Below, piece after piece: positions 1 to 7,582 of a stretch of 64,000 nucleotides of DNA; the first letter of the stretch is position 1, and the number at the start of each line of letters is the position of its first letter. The position numbers were made by a program, and so were the translations under genes. This stretch comes from an uncultured Celeribacter sp. (GTDB taxonomy: Bacteria; Pseudomonadota; Alphaproteobacteria; Rhodobacterales; Rhodobacteraceae), in contig NZ_OY780935.1 in assembly GCF_963675965.1 (NCBI RefSeq), positions 2,592,501-2,656,500 of the forward strand, read 5' to 3'. Under the pieces are notes generated by a model that worked only from the letters and a program-made list of their open reading frames with translations, was not told the origin of the DNA and did not search any database.

Positions 1-1
1 T

Positions 2-97
2 CTTCATAGCAGTCAGAGGATCGATGCCGTCATGTACGAGGAACTGGGGGGTACCCCCTATGTCCAGATCACGGCTGAAATGATCTCGATGCGATAG
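2..97 (+). CDS. 3' end of an unidentified gene, cut by the window edge
   Basis: An open frame enters from the left edge and ends at TAG 95-97. The tail contains YEELGGTPYVQITAEM, which reads like real protein, but I do not recognise a family. It converges on and overlaps by 29 bases the 3' end of the SEC-C gene on the other strand, which makes it uncertain. Only 31 residues are visible. Confidence 0.3.
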   Translation, partial: LHSSQRIDAVMYEELGGTPYVQITAEMISMR

Positions 98-1178
98 GTA
101 GCTGAAAATCGATTTCCAGGCGGATATGCGAGGATGGAACGCTACCCATTATATCCACGCCATCGGTCACCAAGCGATTCAAGTGCTCTTTCTGTTTGTC
201 GCCTAAGCCTTGGTACCAACTTGGATTGAAAAAGATGTTTTCTACGTGCTTCGACACGATTTGAAATAAAGCCGAAGCTTGCTGATCAGCGGGAAGTGCC
301 TTGATCTGCTCTGCGATGACTTTACCGGGCGCGCCATCAATATCCAGCCACGAAATGCAGACCATCGCACGTTTGTCTCCTGCAAATGAAGAGACAAATA
401 TCTGCTGAAGAATCTCTTCCGAATACCCGTCCTGCAGCTTATCGCCGTAGAAATCAGTAAAGGGCGACCAAGCGCCGGCAAACATGAACGGCAACGGCGC
501 TTCAAACTCAAAGACATATGAAGCAATGGTTTCTGGTCGATTGTTGACCAATGCGGAGGTCAGCTCATCATGTGTAACCTTTGCGTCTCGCCGAGCAGCC
601 TCATTTCCTGTGTTTATGTCATCCAGCATCTTCTGAAACATAAATTGTTCAAAAGGTCTCATTCCTTTATCGGCCCCGCGCAACGTCTCACGTAGATGGG
701 CAGCCGCGTCCTTCCCGTAGAGTTCCCGGCTAATCGTGCGGTAGGCCACTGTAAGGCATTGGTCTGGGCGGCCAGTAAACGGCTCATTTTCGATACAAGA
801 GAAGAGCTCTCGGTCATGCTTACCGCAAAAACCAAAGAAAACCGACGCGTCTTTGATACCGACCTTCTTGACCGACAGTTTACCGCCTTTCTTGTTCAGA
901 TCCTGAACGGTCGCAGTATAGTGAAGCACGTGACCATTCTCGGCGATCTTAGACAAATTAGGTCCGCGCGAAACTGTGTGGGCTTTTATCACACCGCTAT
1001 CGCAAGGGCCCAAACCTACATCGCTCGCGCAGCATTTCTTCTTGCTAAAAGACTTCCGATTTGCGTCCACAGCGGACCAAGGATTATCCTTTGGCTGATC
1101 ATCTCGGTTCATGTGGCATTTCTTATATTTTATGCGTGAGCCACACCAGCAGGGAGCGTTTCGGTCTCTTCCCTTCAT
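69..1178 (-). CDS. SEC-C metal-binding motif protein, otherwise hypothetical
   Basis: About 369 residues. The N-terminus carries a SEC-C zinc-binding motif, RDRNAPCWCGSRIKYKKCH, with the C-x-C-(8)-C-H pattern seen at the ends of SecA and in many small stand-alone proteins. A further Cys-rich stretch (KKCCASD) follows near residue 50, then FFGFCGKHDRELF, a possible second metal site. No catalytic motif or membrane segment is evident in the rest. I chose the ATG at 1178, just before the SEC-C motif. An upstream in-frame TTG at 1262 would add 28 residues of weaker character. The gene stands alone beside an IS21 insertion, so it probably belongs to an accessory region. Function unknown; SEC-C proteins are sometimes found near mobile or defence genes, but nothing here proves that. 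Confidence 0.7.
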   Translation of the reverse strand: MKGRDRNAPCWCGSRIKYKKCHMNRDDQPKDNPWSAVDANRKSFSKKKCCASDVGLGPCDSGVIKAHTVSRGPNLSKIAENGHVLHYTATVQDLNKKGGKLSVKKVGIKDASVFFGFCGKHDRELFSCIENEPFTGRPDQCLTVAYRTISRELYGKDAAAHLRETLRGADKGMRPFEQFMFQKMLDDINTGNEAARRDAKVTHDELTSALVNNRPETIASYVFEFEAPLPFMFAGAWSPFTDFYGDKLQDGYSEEILQQIFVSSFAGDKRAMVCISWLDIDGAPGKVIAEQIKALPADQQASALFQIVSKHVENIFFNPSWYQGLGDKQKEHLNRLVTDGVDIMGSVPSSHIRLEIDFQLPIASRSFQP

Positions 1179-1262
1179 CGTACGAAACTCATCAGATTTT
1201 CCTGCCCAATTTCTCAATGATAGTTTTCGATCCACATCGCGACTGGAGCCTTGTGGGTCCAA

Positions 1263-1594
1263 GGCTACCTACCGTACCTTAAAGGACGATTATTGGTCGC
1301 GTAACCGGTCACCTGGCAGCTCGAAATGCCATCATGATCTAAATTTTTTCTGCTATGACTTATCTGCACTGAATGCGACCATCGATGCAAGGCGCAGTAT
1401 CCTTCAGATTGAGCTCTTAGCCTGAAATCGTCGGACTCAGAACGAATGGCCGTTTTCATGTATTTGACAGTTTGTCTTCGCAGGTGCAGCGAATTCACAC
1501 TTTCCCGCCCCTCGTGTCGGGCATCCCCAGTCGATGACCGCAGAAGTACCAGCCTATCTCTCTCCCAAGCGAACTATTTACCCGTCGTTCCGCA
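1263..1594. other. Intergenic stretch without a recognisable gene
   Basis: No frame in this stretch gives convincing protein. Short open frames on both strands lack recognisable motifs and ribosome-binding sites. It lies between the SEC-C gene and the 3' fragment of the gene broken by IS21. Confidence 0.5.
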
Positions 1595-1710
1595 TCAGCG
1601 AATGTCCAGCGCCTCGACGACATCATCAACCCTGTAGTGCGGTCGACCATCCACAACGGGCATGTTCGGGCCCGCGCAGTTCGCCTCAAGGATTTCGACA
1701 AGCTTCTCAG
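1595..1710 (-). pseudogene. 3' fragment of a gene interrupted by IS21
   Basis: Reading the minus strand away from the IS21 left end gives EKLVEILEANCAGPNMPVVD and then a short tail ending in LDIR and a TGA at 1595-1597. This is protein-like and stops cleanly. Fragment 4241-4440 on the far side of the IS, on the same strand, ends in MELDRKAL at the insertion point. Joined, they give a plausible continuous chain (about RKAL-EKLVEIL), allowing for one base lost or changed at the junction. The parent family is not recognised. Confidence 0.5.
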
Positions 1711-1765
1711 TGTCAACGGCGGAGTAAAACCCGACCAAAGGGCGGCGCAAAAGTAGACCACTTTA
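1711..1765 (+). repeat. IS21 left terminal repeats
   Basis: Contains the outer repeat beginning TGTCAACGGCGG and an inner copy around 1744-1763 with GGCGGCGCAAAAGTAGACCA. Both are mirrored at the right end of the element. Repeated transposase-binding sites at each end are typical of IS21 elements. Confidence 0.6.
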
Positions 1766-1878
1766 GGGTTGGGCGTGACGGTTGCGCAGAACGCAGGCGG
1801 CCAGTCAGCCGCGCTCTCCAAATAGCTGGCGGTTGACTGGCCGCCTTGGCCCGTGAGGGCCAAGTCATGGCTTTTCGA

Positions 1879-2634
1879 TCAGATGGTTTTGGTGGCTTTT
1901 CGCGCTTGGCTCTGGGCTAGGCGATAGCTCTCGCCATTCATCTCGAGGATGTTGACGTGGTGGGTCAGCCGGTCAAGGAGCGCCCCGGTCAGGCGCTCAG
2001 TGCCGAATGTTTCCGTCCATTCATCGAAGGGCAAGTTGCTCGTGATCAGCGTTGCGCCGCGCTCATAGCGCTGCGAGATCAATTCGAAGAGCAGCTCTGC
2101 TCCGGTTTTTGAGAGCGGGACGAAGCCCAATTCGTCGATGATCAGCAGCTTGGCATTGGCCATCTGTTTTTGGACCCGCAGCAGGCGACGCTCGTCACGG
2201 GCCTCCATCAGTTCGTTGACCAGGGCCGCGGCGGTGGTGAAGCTGACCGTCATCCCTTTCTGGCAGGCGGCGAGCCCCAGGCCGAGGGCGACGTGGGTTT
2301 TGCCCGTGCCACTTGGACCGAGGGCGATCACGTTTTCGCGTCGCTCGATCCAGTCGCAGCGCGCCAACTCCAGGACCTGCATCTTGTTGAGTTTGGGGAT
2401 CGCCTTGAAGTCGAGGCTTTTGGTGGCCGGGAACTTGGCCGTCTTGATGCGGCGCTCGACCATTCTTCGCTCGCGATCGATCAGCTCCAATTCCACCAGG
2501 CGCGTCAGGAACTGGACATGGTCCAGGCCCTCGGCGGCGCATTGGCGTGCTATCTTCTGATACTCGCGCAGGAACGTCGGAAGCTTCAGTCTCTTGAGGT
2601 GATGCTCCAGCAGGATCTCGGGGGCATGGGTCAT
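1879..2634 (-). CDS. istB: IS21 transposition helper ATPase IstB
   Basis: 251 residues with an AAA+ core: Walker A GPSGTGKTH near residues 105-113 and Walker B LLIIDELGF near 165-173. The family's role is to help the IstA transposase choose and join its target, using ATP. The start is the ATG at 2632-2634, which overlaps the istA stop by four bases (ATGA), the usual coupling in this family. An upstream in-frame extension was rejected because it lies wholly inside istA. The gene looks intact. Confidence 0.93.
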   Translation of the reverse strand: MTHAPEILLEHHLKRLKLPTFLREYQKIARQCAAEGLDHVQFLTRLVELELIDRERRMVERRIKTAKFPATKSLDFKAIPKLNKMQVLELARCDWIERRENVIALGPSGTGKTHVALGLGLAACQKGMTVSFTTAAALVNELMEARDERRLLRVQKQMANAKLLIIDELGFVPLSKTGAELLFELISQRYERGATLITSNLPFDEWTETFGTERLTGALLDRLTHHVNILEMNGESYRLAQSQARKATKTI

Positions 2635-4118
2635 TCCGCAGCCTCCGGCATCAGGGACATGTAGCTGGCCGCGGAGGTCGTCTCGACCCGTGTCCGTGGC
2701 AGGTAGGGGTACACATCGAGGTCGAGCCGTGGTGGCCGCTTCTCGACCTGGCACAGGACCAGATGCTTCACGGCATCAAAGCCGACCGCGCCCATCTTCA
2801 GGGCTTGTTTTACAGCGGCGTGCAGCTCTTCCATGCGAAAGCTTTCCAGAAGCCGCAGCACCTGGACATACTCGCGACGGCCGATCTTCAGCATGCGCGC
2901 TTCCATCAAGCGGCGCAGCGTGTCGAACTCTTCGGGCAAGTCCCACTCCGCAAGGGGCGCGGCCTGATCCAAAGCATTGATCTTGCGTTCGATTAGCGGA
3001 AGGTAATGGATCGGGTCGAACACCATGTCCTCGCGCCCGTAGCACCGCGGATGGCGCGCGATTACGTCCCCGCGACAGCCGATCACCACCTGATCGACAT
3101 AGGCCCGCACCCAGACGTCCTGATGGCCATAGGCTACGGGCACCGAGTAATCATTGGTGTCGTAGCGGACCAAAGACTGGGAGCTCACCCGGCCGTTAGC
3201 TTGTGCGCAGGCCTCAAAGGGGGCGGCTGGCAAGGGGCGCATCTCGGCCAGATCCCGCTGCAGCCGCGCACCGATCGTCTCCGTTTGCCCCCGCAAAGTA
3301 TCGCCCTGACGGGCACGGCACCGCTCCTCAAGATAAGCGTTGAAGCTCTCCCAGTCCGGGAAGCAGGGGATCGGTACCATGTGGTTGCGACGCACATAGC
3401 CCACCACCCCCTCAACATTGCCCTTGTCGTTCCCTTTGCCGGGCCGCCCGTAGCGGTCTCGGAACAGGTAGTGCGACAGCAACCCGCTGAACAGCGTGGC
3501 GCGCACCCGTTTACCATCGGGTTGGATCTTCGCGACCAGGCAGCGGTCGTTGTCATACAGCACCGACTGCGGCACCCCGCCAAAGAAGGCAAAGGCATGC
3601 ACATGCCCGTCCATCCAGGCCTCTGCCGTGGCCGCCGGGTAGGCCCGCACGACGTAGGCATCGCTGTGCGGCAAATCCAGGACGAAGAAGTGGGCCTTTT
3701 GCTCAACTCCCCCGATCACAACCAGCGCTTCGCCAAAATCGGCCTGTGCATGGCCCGGCGGATGCGCCAGCGGCACGAACATCTCCCGGCTGCGCCGCTC
3801 TCGCTGCCGAACGTAATCCTTGATGATCGTATAACCGCCGGTGAACCCGTGCTCCGCCTTGAGCCGCTCGTGGAGCCGCTTCGCCGTATGGCGCTGCTTG
3901 CGAGGCAACTTCTTGTCGTCTTCAAGCCAATCGTCGATGATTCCCGTAAACCCATCAAGCTTGGGCCGCTTGATCTCCTTGGTGCGCCGGTATCCCGGCG
4001 GCGACGAGAACGCCAACATCTTGCGAACGCTGTCACGCGATATGTTGAAATGCCGCGCCAGCTCACGCTGGCTCATCCCTTCGCTGCGCGCCAGCCTGAC
4101 CTTCAGATAAAGTTCCAC
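2631..4118 (-). CDS. istA: IS21 transposase IstA
   Basis: 495 residues, the usual length. The N-terminus has a helix-turn-helix (SQRELARHFNISRDSVRKML, residues 17-36) for binding the terminal repeats. An rve-type integrase core follows, with HAQADFGEAL (first Asp), SVLYDNDRC (second Asp) and a downstream Glu in KGNVEGVV, giving the DDE catalytic triad. It is translationally coupled to istB. No frameshift is seen, so the element may still be active. Confidence 0.95.
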   Translation of the reverse strand: MELYLKVRLARSEGMSQRELARHFNISRDSVRKMLAFSSPPGYRRTKEIKRPKLDGFTGIIDDWLEDDKKLPRKQRHTAKRLHERLKAEHGFTGGYTIIKDYVRQRERRSREMFVPLAHPPGHAQADFGEALVVIGGVEQKAHFFVLDLPHSDAYVVRAYPAATAEAWMDGHVHAFAFFGGVPQSVLYDNDRCLVAKIQPDGKRVRATLFSGLLSHYLFRDRYGRPGKGNDKGNVEGVVGYVRRNHMVPIPCFPDWESFNAYLEERCRARQGDTLRGQTETIGARLQRDLAEMRPLPAAPFEACAQANGRVSSQSLVRYDTNDYSVPVAYGHQDVWVRAYVDQVVIGCRGDVIARHPRCYGREDMVFDPIHYLPLIERKINALDQAAPLAEWDLPEEFDTLRRLMEARMLKIGRREYVQVLRLLESFRMEELHAAVKQALKMGAVGFDAVKHLVLCQVEKRPPRLDLDVYPYLPRTRVETTSAASYMSLMPEAAE

Positions 4119-4149
4119 GGTGTAAATCTCCTCTCCCTCCCTGCTGCCG

Positions 4150-4240
4150 CAAGAAGGGAAAAAGTGGACGACTTTTACGCCGCCCGCACCGCCAATACGA
4201 CGGCGCTACTGTGGTCTAATTTTGCACCGCCGTTCTCACA
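4150..4240 (-). repeat. IS21 right terminal repeats
   Basis: Inner repeat (AAAAGTGGACGACTTTTACG near 4160) and outer repeat ending GCCGTTCTCACA at 4240. They are inverted relative to the left end and support the element boundary. Confidence 0.6.
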
Positions 4241-4440
4241 AGTGCTTTACGGTCCAGTTCCATACCTTCCGGCCGAACTAACACATGCGGGGTGAACGGA
4301 CCGTTGTAGTCCATCACAGGATGGCCTTGATGGGTGCGCAGCTCTGCGACGTTTCTAAAGCTTGGCCCACGTTCGCGCCCAAGAAAGCGCCACCGCTGCC
4401 AAATTCTGCACAGTTTCTCGTCATCGCGCGCCGAGTTTCC
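4241..4440 (-). pseudogene. 5' fragment of the gene interrupted by IS21
   Basis: The minus strand is open from 4440 down to the IS edge and reads FLGRERGPSFRNVAELRTHQ, then VMDYNGPFTPHVLVRPEGME and DRKAL at the junction. An in-frame TAA lies at 4441-4443, and no ATG precedes the conserved-looking part. The true start may be the GTG-ATG before DYNGPF, or the 5' end may also be damaged. It pairs with fragment 1595-1710. I do not recognise the family. Confidence 0.5.
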
Positions 4441-4515
4441 TTATTTCCGCGTCCACGTGGCTTGTCCCGAGCGATCCGGGGGCGGTTTCTGGACGGGCAA
4501 TAATAATGACAAACG

Positions 4516-6153
4516 ATGAGAAAACTTATGACTGACCAAACTGCGGGCGCGACGCCCGTCCTTTCCGTGCGCGATCTTTCTGTTGCGCTTCCGGGAAAAC
4601 ATGATCGTGCGTACGCCGTTCAGAACATCAGCTTTGATCTGATGCCCGGAGAAATCCTTTGCATCATCGGTGAATCCGGCTCCGGTAAATCCGTCACGGC
4701 GAACACCGTCATGGGGCTTCTGCCGGAGGTTATGACCATCGAGAAAGGCAGCATCAACTTCAAAGGGCGCTCATTGCTTGATCTGTCCGAAGGCGAACTG
4801 CGCAAATTGCGCGGGCGTGCCGTCTCGATCATCTTCCAAGACCCTTTGTCCGCGTTGAACCCGCTGATGATGATCGGGGATCAAATTCGCGAAGTTTTGG
4901 ACACCCATAATATGGGCACGCCGGCAAGTCGCGCGGACAAAGTGGTGGAGATGTTGACGGAGGTCGGTCTGCCTGATCCTCTTCTCATCCAGCATCAGTA
5001 CCCGTTCCGCCTCTCGGGCGGTCAGCGCCAGCGTGTCATGATCGCCATGGCTCTGGCGCTTGACCCCGATATCCTGATCGCGGACGAGCCGACCACGGCA
5101 CTTGATGTGACGACTCAGGCGCAGATTTTGGACCTGATCAGCCGCATTCAACAGCGCAAAGGGATGAGCGTCATGTTCATCACCCATGACTTTGGTGTGG
5201 TCGCGGAAATTGCGGACCGAGTGATCGTGATGGAGAAGGGGCATCTGGTAGAGCAGGGGCCCGCGCGACAGGTGCTCGACGCGCCGTCTCACCCCTACAC
5301 GCAAAAGCTCATCGCTGCCGTTCCGAAGATGCGTGAGATTGACCGTGAGCGCGCCGAGCTCCGACCCGTCGCTTTGAAAGTCAAAAATCTGTACAAAACC
5401 TATCGGACACGCAGCGGGTTTCTGGGCCGGATGCGCGAGGTGAAAGCGGTCGATGACATCAGCTTTACGCTCCACAAAGGCGAGACCATTGGTATCGTGG
5501 GCGAGTCCGGCTCTGGAAAATCTTCGATGGGGAAGGTGCTGATGAAACTGATCCCTGCCGATAGCGGCGAAATTCGGTTTCAAGGTGAGAACACTCTGGA
5601 GCTTGATGAGAACAACTTTCGCCATCTGCGCCCGCGCATCCAGATGATCTTTCAAGACCCCTACGCATCATTGAACCCGCGTTTCACGATTGGTCAGGCT
5701 TTGACGGTGGGTCCGATTGCTCATAATCTTTTGACCAAAGATGACGCCCGCAAACGCGCAGAGGAGCTTTTGGACCTCGTCGGTTTGGATGCCTCCGCGT
5801 TTGATCGCTATCCGCATGAGTTTTCCGGCGGTCAGCGTCAGCGTGTGGGGATTGCCCGAGCACTGATGTTCAATCCTGAAGTGATCGTGGCCGATGAGGC
5901 TGTGTCTGCACTGGATGTGTCGATCCAGGCGCAGGTGCTCGAATTGCTCGACAAAATCCGGCGTGAGCGTAAGCTTGCGATGGTGTTCATCACGCACGAT
6001 CTGCGGGTGGCCAGCCAGATCAGCGATGAGATTATCGTTATGCATCGCGGCAAAATGGTTGAATACGGCCCGCCCTCGCAGATTTTCCAGAACCCGCAGC
6101 ATGAATATACCCGGTCTCTGATCGCTGCGATTCCAGGGGCGAGCGCGGCGTAA
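4516..6153 (+). CDS. Fused dipeptide/oligopeptide ABC transporter ATPase (DppD-DppF type)
   Basis: 545 residues with two nucleotide-binding domains in one chain, as in GsiA/YejF-type proteins. Domain 1 has Walker A GESGSGKS at 52-59, signature LSGGQRQRV near 165 and Walker B ILIADEPTTALD. Domain 2 has Walker A GESGSGKSS near 330 and signature FSGGQRQRV near 435. Both end with oligopeptide-transporter C-terminal segments (HPYTQKLIAAVP and HEYTRSLIAAIP). It presumably powers the permeases encoded at 10796-12641, although MarR, SDR and oxidase genes lie between them. The start could be the ATG at 4516 or at 4528; neither has a strong ribosome-binding site. A clear terminator follows, so it may be its own transcription unit. 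Confidence 0.93.
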   Translation: MRKLMTDQTAGATPVLSVRDLSVALPGKHDRAYAVQNISFDLMPGEILCIIGESGSGKSVTANTVMGLLPEVMTIEKGSINFKGRSLLDLSEGELRKLRGRAVSIIFQDPLSALNPLMMIGDQIREVLDTHNMGTPASRADKVVEMLTEVGLPDPLLIQHQYPFRLSGGQRQRVMIAMALALDPDILIADEPTTALDVTTQAQILDLISRIQQRKGMSVMFITHDFGVVAEIADRVIVMEKGHLVEQGPARQVLDAPSHPYTQKLIAAVPKMREIDRERAELRPVALKVKNLYKTYRTRSGFLGRMREVKAVDDISFTLHKGETIGIVGESGSGKSSMGKVLMKLIPADSGEIRFQGENTLELDENNFRHLRPRIQMIFQDPYASLNPRFTIGQALTVGPIAHNLLTKDDARKRAEELLDLVGLDASAFDRYPHEFSGGQRQRVGIARALMFNPEVIVADEAVSALDVSIQAQVLELLDKIRRERKLAMVFITHDLRVASQISDEIIVMHRGKMVEYGPPSQIFQNPQHEYTRSLIAAIPGASAA

Positions 6154-6180
6154 TCCCAAGCTAGACCACATGAATTTATG

Positions 6181-6211
6181 GAAGGGCTGCCCCGGCGGCC
6201 CTTCTTTTTTG
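6181..6211 (+). terminator. Rho-independent terminator after the ABC ATPase gene
   Basis: GAAGGGC at 6181-6187 pairs with GCCCTTC about ten bases on, and a run of six T follows. The stem and U tract are those of an intrinsic terminator. It separates the ATPase gene from the MarR-led operon. Confidence 0.8.
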
Positions 6212-6282
6212 CTCAGAGTCTGGCCATTTGCGGCAATTTGTTTAGGTCAAGTGAGCGAAAAACAGGCGTTGATTGTTTTTCA

Positions 6283-6318
6283 CAACTAGTTGGTTGTGGT
6301 TTGCAACTTAATCGTTGC
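6283..6318. promoter_or_regulatory. Candidate MarR operator palindromes
   Basis: CAACTAGTTG at 6283-6292 is a perfect 10-base palindrome. GCAAC-N6-GTTGC at 6303-6318 is a second inverted repeat. Both lie 35-70 bases before the MarR gene. CAAC/GTTG half sites are typical of MarR-family operators, so autoregulation is likely but inferred. Confidence 0.5.
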
Positions 6319-6352
6319 GACAAGCCGCGCGGCCTCGAAACATGAAGGAAAG

Positions 6353-6880
6353 ATGACAATGACGACTCACCGCACGAGCCCCATGACAGAGCCCGAGACA
6401 TCACAGGATCAGGAGCCACTTACCTTGGCGGGCTTGCATATTGATGTGCTTGCCGGGGCATTCAGCTGGTACATCCGCTCGCTCGATTCCGTCGTGTCTC
6501 GCGATCTGGATCAACGCATGGGCCATCTTGATGTCGCAAAGGGCAAAGGCAAAATCACCGCGCTTTTGCTCGTAGACCGGTATCCGGGTGTGCGCCCCTC
6601 GCAGATTGCCGAAGTGCTCATGCGGGATCGCCCGGCGACAGGTCGGATTATCGATACTTTGGTGAAGGCCGGAGACATCCGCCGCGAGACCGACGTCATA
6701 GATCAACGCGCTCAAGCTCTCTTCATCACGGAGAAGGGGCACGCACTGGCCGATCAGGTCCGCAGCATAGTTCGGCAACAGGAAGAAGAATTTTTCGACT
6801 TTATTAAGCCGGAAGACCGCGAAGTTTTCATGCGCATGTTGAAACGCGCTTATCTGAACATGAGGAAGAAACTCGAATGA
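6353..6880 (+). CDS. MarR-family transcriptional regulator
   Basis: About 175 residues with a winged helix-turn-helix near 75-135: PGVRPSQIAEVLMRDRPATG is the recognition region and a wing follows (DVIDQRAQALFITEKG). MarR proteins are dimeric ligand-responsive repressors. The start chosen is the ATG at 6353 behind GAAGGAAAG; the ATG at 6359 is also possible. Its stop overlaps the next start by four bases (ATGA), so it is cotranscribed with the SDR and oxidase genes. It probably senses the imported substrate and controls the 6.3-16.3 kb cluster. Confidence 0.9.
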   Translation: MTMTTHRTSPMTEPETSQDQEPLTLAGLHIDVLAGAFSWYIRSLDSVVSRDLDQRMGHLDVAKGKGKITALLLVDRYPGVRPSQIAEVLMRDRPATGRIIDTLVKAGDIRRETDVIDQRAQALFITEKGHALADQVRSIVRQQEEEFFDFIKPEDREVFMRMLKRAYLNMRKKLE

Positions 6881-7581
6881 GCCAAGCCCGTATCGCCCTA
6901 ATTTCCGGCGCCAGCCGCGGCATTGGGGCCGCTGTTGCGCAAACCCTTTTCAACTCTGGCTGGACTGTTTCTTTGGGAATGCGCACTCCGGTGATGCCAG
7001 ATTGGGCGAAAGAGGCGCCCGAACACGTCCATGTTTTCGCCTATGACGCTTCGGATGAGAAAAGCGCAAAAGACTGGGCCTCAGAGGTCATGGCACAGCA
7101 CGGCAAGATTGACGCTGTTGTCGCCAACGCGGGGATCATGATCCCGAAAACACCCGTCGAAATCACCGACGCGGAAATGACCAAACTTCTCGACATCAAT
7201 GTTCAAGGGCCGCGCCGTCTGGCGGCCGCAAGCTGGGACGGGCTCAAAGCCTCCGGGACAGGCCGCGTCATCATCCTTGGTTCGCTCTCCGGCAAACGCG
7301 TGAAGTCGGCGCGCTCCGGCTCTTACTCCATCTCGAAATTTGCGGCTGTTGGCCTAGCGCATGGCCTGCGCCACGCGGGCTTTGATGACGGCATTCGCGC
7401 GACGGCGGTTTGTCCCGGGTTTGTGGCGACAGATATGGCGATGAGCCTGACAGAGCGCGCGGCCGAAGCGATGACCGATCCCAAGGATCTCGCGCGGGTC
7501 ATTGAAATGCTGATCAATCTTCCGGGCGAAGCGAGCGTTTCGGAATTTTGTGTGAATTGCCAACTCGAGGAGTCGTTCTGA
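6877..7581 (+). CDS. Short-chain dehydrogenase/reductase
   Basis: 234 residues, a classical SDR. It has the cofactor motif SGASRGIG at 10-17, NAG at 84-86, a catalytic Ser in the GSLSG segment (136-138), and Tyr150 and Lys154 in YSISK. It oxidises or reduces an alcohol or carbonyl with NAD(P). It is coupled to the MarR gene upstream and ends one base before the FAD oxidase start, so the three form a tight operon. The substrate cannot be read from sequence. It probably acts on the carbonyl product of one of the neighbouring oxidases. Confidence 0.9.
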   Translation: MSQARIALISGASRGIGAAVAQTLFNSGWTVSLGMRTPVMPDWAKEAPEHVHVFAYDASDEKSAKDWASEVMAQHGKIDAVVANAGIMIPKTPVEITDAEMTKLLDINVQGPRRLAAASWDGLKASGTGRVIILGSLSGKRVKSARSGSYSISKFAAVGLAHGLRHAGFDDGIRATAVCPGFVATDMAMSLTERAAEAMTDPKDLARVIEMLINLPGEASVSEFCVNCQLEESF

Positions 7582-7582
7582 C

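Larger units (their letters stand above)
1711..4240. mobile_element. IS21-family insertion sequence
   Basis: A complete istA-istB pair on the minus strand is enclosed by related inverted ends. The left end reads TGTCAACGGCGGAGTAAAAC, and the right end, complemented, reads TGTGAGAACGGCGGTGCAAA. Both begin TGT as IS21 ends do. A second internal repeat (AAAAGT followed by a GWCCACTTT-like block) lies inside each end, matching the multiple terminal repeats of this family. AGTG occurs at 1709-1712 and again at 4241-4244, so a 4-base target duplication is possible if the left tip is two bases shorter. The element interrupts a minus-strand gene (fragments 1595-1710 and 4241-4440). Total length is about 2.53 kb, normal for the family. 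Confidence 0.85.

Noticed and set aside
47..58. Perfect palindrome GGGGGTACCCCC near the window start
   Set aside because: Lies inside a probable coding tail and is easily produced by Gly-Thr-Pro codons.
1495..1863. Minus-strand 122-codon open frame across the IS21 left end
   Set aside because: It crosses the IS boundary in a frame different from the protein-like fragment at 1595-1710 and has no motif.
3006..4295. Long plus-strand open frame opposite istA
   Set aside because: It is antisense to a clear transposase, has no motif and reflects GC-rich codon bias on the other strand.
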